Source: Chlamydiota bacterium
GTDB lineage: Bacteria > Chlamydiota > Chlamydiia > Chlamydiales > Simkaniaceae
NCBI GenBank assembly: GCA_029556005.1
Contig: JAKQGT010000117.1
Location: 1 to 13,511 of the forward strand
Direction: 5' to 3'
DNA: 13,511 nucleotides
The notes beneath the pieces are model-generated. The model did no database searches, was not told the origin of the DNA, and worked only from the letters and a program-made list of their open reading frames with translations. The position numbers were made by a program, and so were the translations under genes. Of this stretch, positions 1 through 6,664 are shown piece after piece (position 1 is the stretch's first letter; each line of letters starts with the position of its first letter).

Positions 1-97
1 ATAGCGTTTGGTCTTGATGGATCCCTGTTGGGCTATTGTCATTATAAGAAATTTGAGGCTCGAAACCGCCTCTATATGAAATAGTTGATGTAGTCAT
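1..97 (-). CDS. Unrecognised protein, N-terminal 32 residues only
   Basis: The gene reads out of the window to the left, and only its first 32 codons are present. The peptide begins MTTSTISYRGGFEPQISYND and is rich in Ser, Thr, Asn and Gln, with no signal peptide or hydrophobic segment. The start is well supported: an AGGAGGG Shine-Dalgarno lies at 105-111, seven bases upstream of the ATG, and an extended -10 promoter lies just beyond it. A Ser/Thr-rich, non-hydrophobic N-terminus would be compatible with a type III secreted protein in a chlamydia, but nothing here proves that. I do not recognise the family. Confidence 0.7.
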   Translation of the reverse strand, partial: MTTSTISYRGGFEPQISYNDNSPTGIHQDQTL

Positions 98-110
98 TTT
101 TTAACCCTCC

Positions 111-246
111 TTTTTTTAAGATATTATTAATTATAACATAAAATTTATTTTTTTAATTAATATTTTTTTGTTTTGTAAGTTTTTGAATATAAGTGTTTTA
201 ATTTTTTACTGTTTTTAACATTTTTAAATACAAATATTTATGAGTA
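111..246. other. Very AT-rich spacer
   Basis: This stretch is almost entirely A and T, with long T runs on the plus strand. It contains the promoter of the leftward gene (130-138) and otherwise no open frame, tRNA or recognisable site. The run of A/T tracts upstream of the -10 could act as an UP-like or bent region. Confidence 0.4.
130..138 (-). promoter_or_regulatory. Extended -10 promoter for the gene at 1-97
   Basis: On the minus strand the sequence reads TGTTATAAT, a perfect TATAAT preceded by TG one base upstream. I see no good -35 hexamer at 16-18 bases; the upstream region is A/T tracts. Transcription would start near 123, giving a leader of about 26 bases that contains the strong RBS at 105-111. 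Confidence 0.5.
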
Positions 247-412
247 ATGAACCTATCCCATTAATCCATTTCCGGTATTTTTTGCCTTTTTTGCCGATTT
301 TTTCATTCATTTTGAGGACATTGTCCAAGAGACAAGGCCTCAAAATGAATGAAAAAAATCTTCAAGAAAAATCTCAAAAATCCCCATGAATGGATTAATG
401 GGATAGGTTCAT
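247..412. repeat. Palindromic element A, copy 1 (166 bp)
   Basis: The outer arms 247-270 and 389-412 are a perfect 24-bp inverted repeat beginning ATGAACCTATCCC. Inside is a second long stem, 296-317 against 338-360, with a single extra A on the right side. At the centre is a small hairpin, TTGTC-CAAGA-GACAA (321-335). The whole element could fold into one long, nested hairpin. The same terminal sequence and central hairpin recur at 7714-7883, so this is a dispersed family, probably a MITE-like non-autonomous element. I see no target duplication in the flanks and no coding capacity. Confidence 0.85.
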
Positions 413-482
413 CTCTATATTTCTAGAGATTGCGTTTTATTTATTCTCATTGTTAAAATACTTTGCCAAAAGGATTTATGAA

Positions 483-1682
483 ATGAGGGTCGGTCCATCG
501 CTGACGAGTTCTGGAGAGCAAGGGAGAGAGCTTGCCCAAAGATGCTTTTCTTCCTATCCAGAGGTGCTGGAAAATGCAATAATAACCCTCTGTGAAAAAG
601 CTCCTGATGTTCCTATAAGGGCTTTTGAAAAAGTGGGTCAAATGCATGTTAAGCTATTGGTTCCCAGAGAGGTGGTACCTATTTATGGACTTTTCTGGAC
701 CTATGTGCGAAAGAGCGATTTGGCTAAGCTGCCGATTCATACTGCAGCTATGGAGACAGTAGAAACTGGGGAAGAAGAGATTATCTATGTGTCGGAACTG
801 ACCAAGCATCATATTGAGGTTGAAGCTCACACTTACAATGCATCATGGGATTCAAGAGGGAAGACGGTTCGTATTTCGGTGAGATCCTTTCAAAGGCATG
901 AAGAAAAAGATCATATTTATTTTCAAATGGGTTCTCTCACCTTTGAACTCGGGAACGCTTCGATTGATGGGTTTTATAGAGCGCTTCCTTGGATGGGTTA
1001 TACGCAAGAACAATTCATTTATCAAGTTGAAATGCAAGAAAGAAATGTCTATAAGCGTACAGGTCGAGTTCTTCGTGAGATCGGTGTTCCAGAGGCTTAC
1101 AATTCATACCTCCTTACCTATCCCAAAAAACTTTATTTAGTCACTGCAGAAGTTTTTGGGCATATTAGACATACCAGTCGTTTCTATAATGAGGTCAATT
1201 GGTTGAGTCCCCTTCCCCCTCCCCCCTCAAAATGGCCCCATCCTATTTCTGAAGAAGATAGAGAGAGTCTTTCGAATCTTATCTATTGGAATGGGATGGT
1301 AAATTATGCGAGCAAAGAGAGAAAGCTCCAAGGGTGTATAGAAATAGCAGCTGCAGAAATGGAATTGAGTCAAGAGAGTGATATTTATAAAAATTGGGAG
1401 TGGTTTAAAGGCTTGTGTCGAGAGAAGGGGTTATTCTATAAATCGCTTTGGGAATTAAATGCTTTAGGAGAGGATAGGAAAACACTTTATAAACTTGCCT
1501 CTCTCATGAAGATCGCTGTATTTGATGAAAAAGAAGAAAATAGAGAAAAGGCGCTTCGGTTACTCATAGCATTGGAGAAGACGCTTACAAAAGAGGGGGA
1601 TCTCTATAAAAACTGGAAAAAATTTAAGCAATTTTGCAAAAAAGCGGGAATCTTTGAGTTAGCCTTAGCGCGGTCTTCTTAG
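483..1682 (+). CDS. Unrecognised 399-residue protein with duplicated C-terminal motif
   Basis: I do not recognise this family. I chose ATG 483 because an AAAGGA ribosome site ends eight bases upstream; an in-frame TTG at 450 would add 11 residues but has no such site. The protein is soluble, with no signal peptide or membrane span. The first ~240 residues are mixed alpha/beta. A proline stretch (PLPPPPSKWP, about residues 243-252) separates them from a helical C-terminus. That C-terminus holds two related ~45-residue units: one with DIYKNWEWFKGLCREKGLFY (about 300-319) and one with DLYKNWKKFKQFCKKAGIFE (about 373-392), 73 residues apart. The gene starts 70 bases after palindromic element A and converges on the next gene, 27 bases away. 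Confidence 0.8.
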   Translation: MRVGPSLTSSGEQGRELAQRCFSSYPEVLENAIITLCEKAPDVPIRAFEKVGQMHVKLLVPREVVPIYGLFWTYVRKSDLAKLPIHTAAMETVETGEEEIIYVSELTKHHIEVEAHTYNASWDSRGKTVRISVRSFQRHEEKDHIYFQMGSLTFELGNASIDGFYRALPWMGYTQEQFIYQVEMQERNVYKRTGRVLREIGVPEAYNSYLLTYPKKLYLVTAEVFGHIRHTSRFYNEVNWLSPLPPPPSKWPHPISEEDRESLSNLIYWNGMVNYASKERKLQGCIEIAAAEMELSQESDIYKNWEWFKGLCREKGLFYKSLWELNALGEDRKTLYKLASLMKIAVFDEKEENREKALRLLIALEKTLTKEGDLYKNWKKFKQFCKKAGIFELALARSS

Positions 1683-1709
1683 GAGATGAGCAACTCATGA
1701 CGACACTAT

Positions 1710-2141
1710 CTAGGCGATTTGACGCAAAATCGTATCAAACTCTTCTGACAGAAGCTCAAGCTCTCGAACAAAACTCTTTGTTGACTCAGGATGGGTGACA
1801 TATTCTCGCATGATATACGAGAGATCTGTTTCACCCTCTTTCTCGGGCTCAAATGTTTCAACAGCTTTTTTGATCGAGATGTGTCCATGAGCTTTGACAG
1901 CGAGTGGCTGGACAAAGATATTTTGTACGATCGCACCGATTTCTTCCGCGTCTTCATCCTGAGCTTTTTGAACTTGGATTGAACTTTCATAGAGGCGGTT
2001 GACATCATCAGCGATTTTTTGGAGAAACTCACGTTTTGTCGAAAGCTCCGCATCGTGGATGAGCTCTTGTACGTTTGTGGCGAACTGTTCTAAGTCTTGT
2101 TTAAAGGTACTGTAGATCTTTTGTTTTTCCTTTCTTTCCAT
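1710..2141 (-). CDS. Unrecognised 143-residue helical protein
   Basis: This is a small, acidic, Glu/Gln-rich protein with no signal peptide or membrane segment. It looks mostly helical, with heptad-like stretches in residues 1-65 and a helical end (about 118-143). The ATG at 2141 is preceded by a GAGGA ribosome site six bases upstream, which makes this frame the real one over the overlapping reading frame on the same strand. It is transcribed away from the secreted-protein gene at 2285 from a shared 143-base region and converges on the gene ending at 1682. Size and composition would fit a small cytosolic partner or chaperone-like protein, but that is only a guess. Confidence 0.75.
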   Translation of the reverse strand: MERKEKQKIYSTFKQDLEQFATNVQELIHDAELSTKREFLQKIADDVNRLYESSIQVQKAQDEDAEEIGAIVQNIFVQPLAVKAHGHISIKKAVETFEPEKEGETDLSYIMREYVTHPESTKSFVRELELLSEEFDTILRQIA

Positions 2142-2166
2142 AATTAATCCTCACTATCCAACTTCA

Positions 2167-2195
2167 AGCATATGTATTGGGACATTCTTTTGCAA
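2167..2195 (-). promoter_or_regulatory. Possible promoter for the gene at 1710-2141
   Basis: On the minus strand TTGCAA (2190-2195) and TATGCT (2167-2172) are separated by 17 bases. Each matches the sigma-70/66 consensus at four of six positions. The predicted start leaves a leader of about 20 bases before the RBS and ATG at 2141. Confidence 0.3.
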
Positions 2196-2223
2196 GTGTA
2201 TACTCAAACAACTTCAAAAGGAT

Positions 2224-2253
2224 TTGTCATAAATAGCTTAAGTCATTTACGAT
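2224..2253 (+). promoter_or_regulatory. Possible promoter for the gene at 2285-3058
   Basis: TTGTCA (2224-2229, five of six consensus positions) and TACGAT (2248-2253, four of six) are separated by 18 bases. Transcription would start near 2260, leaving about 25 bases before the ATG, including the GGGAG ribosome site at 2274-2278. Confidence 0.35.
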
Positions 2254-2284
2254 GGCAGCGCATTTATTTTTTGGGAGATGTTAG

Positions 2285-3058
2285 ATGAAAAAATGGATTC
2301 CTTATTTAGCATGGATTGTATCCGCCCTTTTTTTAACAGGTGCTGAGGCATCAGAGGTGCAAGTCGATCCTGCCCTTGTAAAAGAAATGGTGAAAAGTCC
2401 TTCCGCTCTTGAACACTTGCAAAAAGGTTTGAAGAAGCTTTTAACTGTTACGACTGACTATATTCAGGAAGCGACGATTTTAGCGAATCGCTATCCTAAT
2501 ATTGATGAGACACTACTATTTAAAGAAGCACTAAAAACAGCGCAACCCTATTTAGATCATCCCGATATTATTCTTCGTGCTTTTCCCCTTCTTCATGCAG
2601 GGTGTTTCGATGCAAGTGGATACAAAGGAGATGTTGCTAAACTGGGTGAACTCCAAGATATGATTTTGACAACAGAGATTAAAGAGAATATCTTGTGGGA
2701 TGCCTACAAAAGTGGAGAATTGTCGGTCAAAAAATTTAACTTCCACATCGATTTTATGGAAGAAGAGTGTATGGAGAAGATCAAGAGCTTCTGCGAAGAA
2801 TCGGTAGACCCTTTTTTCAACCAAACACTGGCAACCATTTTACAAAACTGTGAGGACCGTTTTGAAGTTTGGGATGTCCTTTTAGGAGATTTCGGGTTCT
2901 ACTATGAGTATATGTTTGATCCTCCTTGGGCTATCAATTACCTAGATCCGGGTGAAAAAGCTTTTTATCGCTTAGATAGCCAGTATTTAAAGCTCTTCCA
3001 GGAAATTTATGATGAGCACTTCTCTCCCGCAGCGATTCTCAAACTGTTGCAGAGTTGA
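2285..3058 (+). CDS. Unrecognised secreted protein (257 aa)
   Basis: The N-terminus is a classical Sec signal peptide: MKKW, a hydrophobic core through about residue 18, then a small-residue cleavage region ending in GAEAS, so cleavage is likely around residues 21-23. The mature part is about 235 residues, acidic and mostly helical, with several Cys residues (for example CFDAS, EEECMEKIKSFCEE and QNCEDR) that could form disulfides outside the cytoplasm. No other membrane segment is visible, so a periplasmic location is likely. A GGGAG ribosome site precedes the ATG. Its last 52 bases overlap the convergent methyltransferase gene. I do not recognise the family. Confidence 0.8.
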   Translation: MKKWIPYLAWIVSALFLTGAEASEVQVDPALVKEMVKSPSALEHLQKGLKKLLTVTTDYIQEATILANRYPNIDETLLFKEALKTAQPYLDHPDIILRAFPLLHAGCFDASGYKGDVAKLGELQDMILTTEIKENILWDAYKSGELSVKKFNFHIDFMEEECMEKIKSFCEESVDPFFNQTLATILQNCEDRFEVWDVLLGDFGFYYEYMFDPPWAINYLDPGEKAFYRLDSQYLKLFQEIYDEHFSPAAILKLLQS

Positions 3059-3696
3059 GCGGCAACAATAGCAAAAGCTGAGGCCACATTGAGGGAGTTT
3101 TTGGATCCAAGAAGAGGGATTTGTAACACGTGATCCGCTTCCTCAAGGGCTTTCTGGGAAAGACCATATTCTTCATTTCCGATCAGGAGCGTAAAGCTTT
3201 TCGGGAAATCAAAGGCAAAAAGAGAAGGGGCATTTTCGACCGTTTCGAGGGCAATCCGTGGATGGGGAAGGGTACCAAGCTCTTTTCTTTCGCAGGGTAC
3301 ATGGGAGGCGACTCCCATCGCCGTTTTGATCACCTTAGGATGATCGACAAAAGGGGTATTTGGGGAGAAGTAGACAGGGCCTAAACGAAAGGCTTCCACC
3401 GTGCGCAAAATGTTGCCCACATTATATGCGGAACGGAGATTCTCTAAATAAACTCCAATAGAACCATAGGGCACCTGAGAGAGGTGATCTAAACGTTTCA
3501 CTAAGAGGTTGTGTTCTTTAATCGAAACGGCGGCAGCTTCCATATGAAGGTGAAAGCGATCGGCCATTGCTTCTGAAGAAGGAGAGAGGGGAGGGAGCTC
3601 TAAGTAAGACTCCATTTGGCGGTAGGTTTCATCGATGATCCCTTGATCAAAGAGAAGGCGTAAGTGATCTCCTGCCAGTTTATGCTTTCGACGCAA
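3007..3696 (-). CDS. SpoU-family (TrmH/RlmB-like) RNA 2'-O-methyltransferase
   Basis: This belongs to the SPOUT class of enzymes, which transfer a methyl group from S-adenosylmethionine to a ribose 2'-OH in tRNA or rRNA. The three family motifs are in order: motif 1 ENLRSAYNVGNILRT (85-99), motif 2 LIGNEEYGLS (171-180), and motif 3 QIPLLGSKNSLNVASA (192-207), which form the knotted SAM site. The first ~75 residues are a helical extension that may help RNA binding. The only start codon before the conserved part is TTG 3696. It has no clear Shine-Dalgarno, and the ABC-F stop lies 17 bases upstream, so translation is probably coupled. Substrate (tRNA or 23S rRNA) cannot be decided from the motifs. 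The 3' end overlaps the convergent secreted-protein gene by 52 bases. Confidence 0.87.
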   Translation of the reverse strand: MRRKHKLAGDHLRLLFDQGIIDETYRQMESYLELPPLSPSSEAMADRFHLHMEAAAVSIKEHNLLVKRLDHLSQVPYGSIGVYLENLRSAYNVGNILRTVEAFRLGPVYFSPNTPFVDHPKVIKTAMGVASHVPCERKELGTLPHPRIALETVENAPSLFAFDFPKSFTLLIGNEEYGLSQKALEEADHVLQIPLLGSKNSLNVASAFAIVAAQLCNSLRIAAGEKCSS

Positions 3697-3713
3697 AGGG
3701 AGTGAAAGAAATT

Positions 3714-5306
3714 TTAATTCGAAGACACCCTCTTAGTTGCGAGGTACTCGTCTAACTTGCCATCAAAAACATGGATCCCATCTTTTTCGATAGCGATGAT
3801 TTTTGTTGCAAATTCGTTGATTAAGCCTCGGTCATGAGAGGCAATAACAACTGTCCCTTTAAATTCTTCGAGTCCCCATGCAAGGGCAGAAACAGATTCG
3901 AGATCGAGGTGGTTATTGGGTTCATCAAAGATCAGGGTATTATAAGGATTCAAAAGGAGAGCAGCAAAAATGAGACGGGCTGTTTCTCCACCCGAGAGTT
4001 TGGAGATTTCTTTAAAAGCATCGTCACCAGAAAATAACATCCGTCCCATGACACCACGGATTTCTTGGTCATAGGCTTTGGCTTTGTATCGCTTGAGCCA
4101 TTCAAAAGCTTGGATTTTTTCTGATTTGTCAATGAAGTCTTGATGGTTTTGTGGAAAGTAACCCAACTCGACTTGGTGTCCCCGCTCCACGGTTCCTTTA
4201 TCAGGCTGAAGGACTCCCGCAAGCATCCGGAGAAGGGTGGTTTTCCCCACTCCATTGTTACCAATGACAGCTACTTTGTCTCCACGGTGGATTTCAATGC
4301 TAAAATTCTTAATGACAGAAAGTGTATCAAAAGATTTACAAATCCCTTCCACTTTAAGGGAGATTTTCCCAGAGATTTTTTCAGGAGGAGTGAAACGGAT
4401 ATAGGGGCGTTGGATGTTGGATTTTTTGAGGTCTTGGGGTTGCAAGCGATTGATTTCACGGATGCGTGACTGCACTTGAGAAGCGCGGGTTCCCGCACCA
4501 AAACGGGCCACGAACTCTTTTAGTTGAGAGATTTTCTTCTCTTTCGATTTAGCCTCTTGTTCAGCACGCTCTCGAACGGAGGTTTTCGCTACAAGCATGT
4601 CGTCATAGTTTCCAGGATAAGTGATAATGGTGTCATAGTCGATATCGGCAATATGGGTGGTGACCGCGTTAAGGAAATGGCGGTCATGGCTCACGACAAT
4701 CAGCGTTCCCGTGTAGTTGTGTAAGAAATTTTCTAGCCATCCAATCGATTCTAAGTCTAGGTGGTTTGTCGGCTCGTCTAGAAGGAGGGCTTCAGGGTCT
4801 CCAAAGAGGGCTTGGCATAGAAGAACTCGGAATTGGAGGTCCGTGGGAAGCTCGTGCATGAGTTTCTCATGAAATTCTACATCAATTCCCATTCCAGAAA
4901 GGAGCATTTCTGCATCGGATTCGGCGCTATAGCCATCTTCTTCTGCAATCACCTCTTCAATTTCTCCAAGGCGCATCCCCACTGCATCGGTCATCTCTTT
5001 CTCGTAGAGCATGTCCCGCTCCACCAAAGCTTTCCAAAGGCGTGCATTTCCAATGATGACAGCATCGATGACGCGGTTATCTTTGAATTCTTCAATATTT
5101 TGCCTTAAAAAACCGACCTTTTTGGGCAAAGTAATGCTTCCTGAAGTCGCATCTTCAACACCCATCATGATTTTCAAAAGGGTCGATTTCCCGGCTCCAT
5201 TAGGACCGGTGAGTCCATAGCGGTTTCCGGGATTAAAAGCGGCGCAGACATCATCAAATAAAACCCGCGTTCCAATTTTTTTTGAGATCTTATCAAGAAC
5301 AATCAT
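3714..5306 (-). CDS. ybiT: ABC-F family ATPase, YbiT-like
   Basis: This is a cytosolic twin-ATPase protein without membrane segments. ABC-F proteins bind the ribosomal E site and act on stalled or specialised translation. The length of 530 residues equals that of E. coli YbiT as I recall it. Walker A1 is GPNGAGKST (34-42) and Walker B1 is ALLLDEPTNHLD (173-184). The charged inter-domain linker spans about 235-300. Walker A2 is GNNGVGKTT (349-357), the second signature is LSGGE (437-441), and Walker B2 is LIFDEPNNHLD. The first signature is degenerate, LPTDLQFR (153-160) instead of LSGGQ; from memory YbiT also departs from LSGGQ here. The gene heads an operon with the methyltransferase, itself an RNA-acting enzyme, and diverges from xerC, as in Chlamydia. 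No good Shine-Dalgarno precedes ATG 5306. Confidence 0.93.
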   Translation of the reverse strand: MIVLDKISKKIGTRVLFDDVCAAFNPGNRYGLTGPNGAGKSTLLKIMMGVEDATSGSITLPKKVGFLRQNIEEFKDNRVIDAVIIGNARLWKALVERDMLYEKEMTDAVGMRLGEIEEVIAEEDGYSAESDAEMLLSGMGIDVEFHEKLMHELPTDLQFRVLLCQALFGDPEALLLDEPTNHLDLESIGWLENFLHNYTGTLIVVSHDRHFLNAVTTHIADIDYDTIITYPGNYDDMLVAKTSVRERAEQEAKSKEKKISQLKEFVARFGAGTRASQVQSRIREINRLQPQDLKKSNIQRPYIRFTPPEKISGKISLKVEGICKSFDTLSVIKNFSIEIHRGDKVAVIGNNGVGKTTLLRMLAGVLQPDKGTVERGHQVELGYFPQNHQDFIDKSEKIQAFEWLKRYKAKAYDQEIRGVMGRMLFSGDDAFKEISKLSGGETARLIFAALLLNPYNTLIFDEPNNHLDLESVSALAWGLEEFKGTVVIASHDRGLINEFATKIIAIEKDGIHVFDGKLDEYLATKRVSSN

Positions 5307-5332
5307 GGCGTAAAATCTAAATTTTTTGGATG

Positions 5333-5341
5333 ATCATAACA
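5333..5341 (-). promoter_or_regulatory. Extended -10 promoter for the ABC-F operon
   Basis: The minus strand reads TGTTATGAT, an extended -10 with five of six TATAAT positions. A weak -35 (TTGTTT) lies 18 bases upstream of the hexamer. The predicted start leaves a leader of about 20 bases before ATG 5306. The form is very close to the TGTTATAAT at 130-138. Confidence 0.4.
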
Positions 5342-5367
5342 TATCGGGAGCTTGCAAAACAAGAACA

Positions 5368-6309
5368 ATGCAACTAAAAAACCATATCGACCAATTCTTG
5401 CACCATTTGGAAGTCGTTCGCAGAGCTTCTCCCCATACTCTACGCAATTATCACCTCGATTTAAAGGCTTTTCTTCACTTTTCTCAAGAAACTCCTGTAG
5501 ACAAGCGTCTTATCCGCAATTACCTGGCTCATCTAAAGATGCGCGGGGTTTCTAAAAGGACGATGCTCCGCCATTTAGCAGCGCTGCGCTCCCTTTTTAA
5601 ATTCCTCATGAAGGAAAAAAAGATTTCTGAAAATCCTGCTAGCGAAATTAACACCCCCAAGTTAGATAAATTGCTTCCCAAAGCACTATCTTATAGCGAG
5701 GTGGAAACCCTTTTCAACCAACCCAACACCGAAGAGCTCCTGGGTTTTCGAGATCGGTGTATTTTAGAGCTTTTTTATAGCTCAGGGTTGCGTATTAGTG
5801 AGCTTGCAGGGCTAAACCGCAAAGATTTTGATTTTCCATCTCGTAGCTTTCGGGTTCGAGGAAAAGGGAAGAAAGAGCGTATTGTTCCGATCACGAAGAA
5901 TAGTGCAAAATGGATTCAAGACTATCTTAAACATCCCCAGCGGCATGAAGAGGGGAAACCTTATAGGCAAAAAGATCCAGATGCCATCTTTCTTAATAAG
6001 TGGGGGAGTCGCCTCTCCACACGTTCGATAGACCGCCTTTTTAAAAGATATTTGCAAAAAAGTGGGATGGCAGCACGGATTACCCCTCATACGATCCGTC
6101 ACACCATTGCGACCCATTGGTTAGAAAAAGGGATGGATCTAAAAACGATTCAGGTTTTACTGGGGCATAGTTCTCTTTCGACCACGACGATTTACACGCG
6201 TGTCTCTACAAAACTGAAGCATGAGGTCTATTTAAAAGCGCATCCGCGTGCAAAAAAAAGCGTCAATGTGATTCACACTGACGCTCAAAAAATCTCGGAA
6301 AAAGAGTAA
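5368..6309 (+). CDS. xerC: Site-specific tyrosine recombinase XerC
   Basis: XerC resolves chromosome dimers at dif together with XerD and FtsK. From ATG 5368 the protein has 313 residues. The N-terminal SAM-like core-binding domain starts at once (FLHHLEVVRRASPHTLRNYH). The catalytic domain has Arg142 (SSGLRISEL), the Lys loop RGKGKKERIVPI (164-175), His241/Arg244 (TPHTIRH), His267 (LLGHSSLSTT) and the nucleophile Tyr276 (IYTRVS). I name it XerC rather than XerD because the divergent neighbour is the ABC-F gene, as in Chlamydia. An in-frame TTG at 5326 would add 14 residues with no better ribosome site. After the usual end (KAHPRA) there is an extra tail of 18 residues, encoded by the antisense of the rnpB terminator and 3' end. 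Confidence 0.93.
   Translation: MQLKNHIDQFLHHLEVVRRASPHTLRNYHLDLKAFLHFSQETPVDKRLIRNYLAHLKMRGVSKRTMLRHLAALRSLFKFLMKEKKISENPASEINTPKLDKLLPKALSYSEVETLFNQPNTEELLGFRDRCILELFYSSGLRISELAGLNRKDFDFPSRSFRVRGKGKKERIVPITKNSAKWIQDYLKHPQRHEEGKPYRQKDPDAIFLNKWGSRLSTRSIDRLFKRYLQKSGMAARITPHTIRHTIATHWLEKGMDLKTIQVLLGHSSLSTTTIYTRVSTKLKHEVYLKAHPRAKKSVNVIHTDAQKISEKE
6252..6285 (-). terminator. Intrinsic terminator of rnpB, inside xerC
   Basis: On the minus strand AGCGTCAGTGTG, a three-base loop, and CACATTGACGCT form a 12-bp stem (6259-6285) with one G-U pair, followed by a run of eight Ts (6252-6259, the first closing the stem). On the plus strand no T run follows the hairpin, so it should terminate only rnpB transcription. 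It lies within the last codons of xerC. Confidence 0.85.
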
Positions 6310-6657
6310 GCCGGATTCTGTCACCTGCATCTTGCAGGCTGCAATCATTCATCTAGGAGTTTTATTGCTAAAACTCTCAAGCGACCTTGAAAAAGCTCCC
6401 TTGCGAAAAACAGTTCGAGCTTTTTTTCTTGCTTCAGGTGGGGTTTGTATCTCCCTAGCATTTCTGCATGTGGGGCTAAGCCACTAGCTCAGCTTTTTCA
6501 TCCTGTCTAACGATGACTCGTTAGCGGTCTATTTTCTGTTACACTTTCCGTAGCCTTACGGCCCCCAGCATTTCGCTGGCACCTTTTTCTCTGAAGTCCA
6601 GACTTTCCTCTCCTGCAAAAACAGAGTTTTATGCAGCAGCGATTGCATCTTTTTCCA
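6296..6657 (-). ncRNA. rnpB: RNase P RNA (bacterial class A)
   Basis: This is the catalytic RNA that removes 5' leaders from pre-tRNAs. Read on the minus strand, the conserved blocks appear in order: GAGGAAAGUCUGGAC near the 5' end (consensus has C for the central U), GUGCCAGCGAAAUGCUGGGGG, ACAGAAAAUAGACCG, AGGAUGAAAAAG, CAAACCCCACCUGAAGCAAG, UAGAUGAAUGAUUGCAG and ACAGAAUCCGGCUUA at the 3' end. P1 can be closed by GGAAAAAGA at 6648-6656 with UCUUUUUCC at 6297-6305, which sets the approximate ends. The gene starts about 7 bases after the zinc-ribbon gene, so at least some transcript may come from that promoter. The 3' end overlaps the xerC stop codon, and the terminator lies at 6252-6285. Confidence 0.96.
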
Positions 6658-6664
6658 AAGAAGA

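Noticed and set aside
111..246. Replication origin because of the extreme AT content
   Set aside because: I see no DnaA-box cluster (TTATCCACA-like) and no origin-associated genes nearby.
247..412. Target-site duplication flanking element A copy 1
   Set aside because: The bases on the two sides (GAGTA and CTCTA) do not form a direct repeat; copy 2 also lacks a clear one.
1686..1698. Terminator hairpin ATGAG-CAA-CTCAT between convergent genes
   Set aside because: The stem is only five base pairs and no T run follows on either strand.
1706..2053. 115-residue open frame on the minus strand overlapping the gene at 1710-2141
   Set aside because: It is a shifted frame of the same strand with Ser/Lys-biased composition and no ribosome site, while the 143-residue frame has GAGGA at the right distance.
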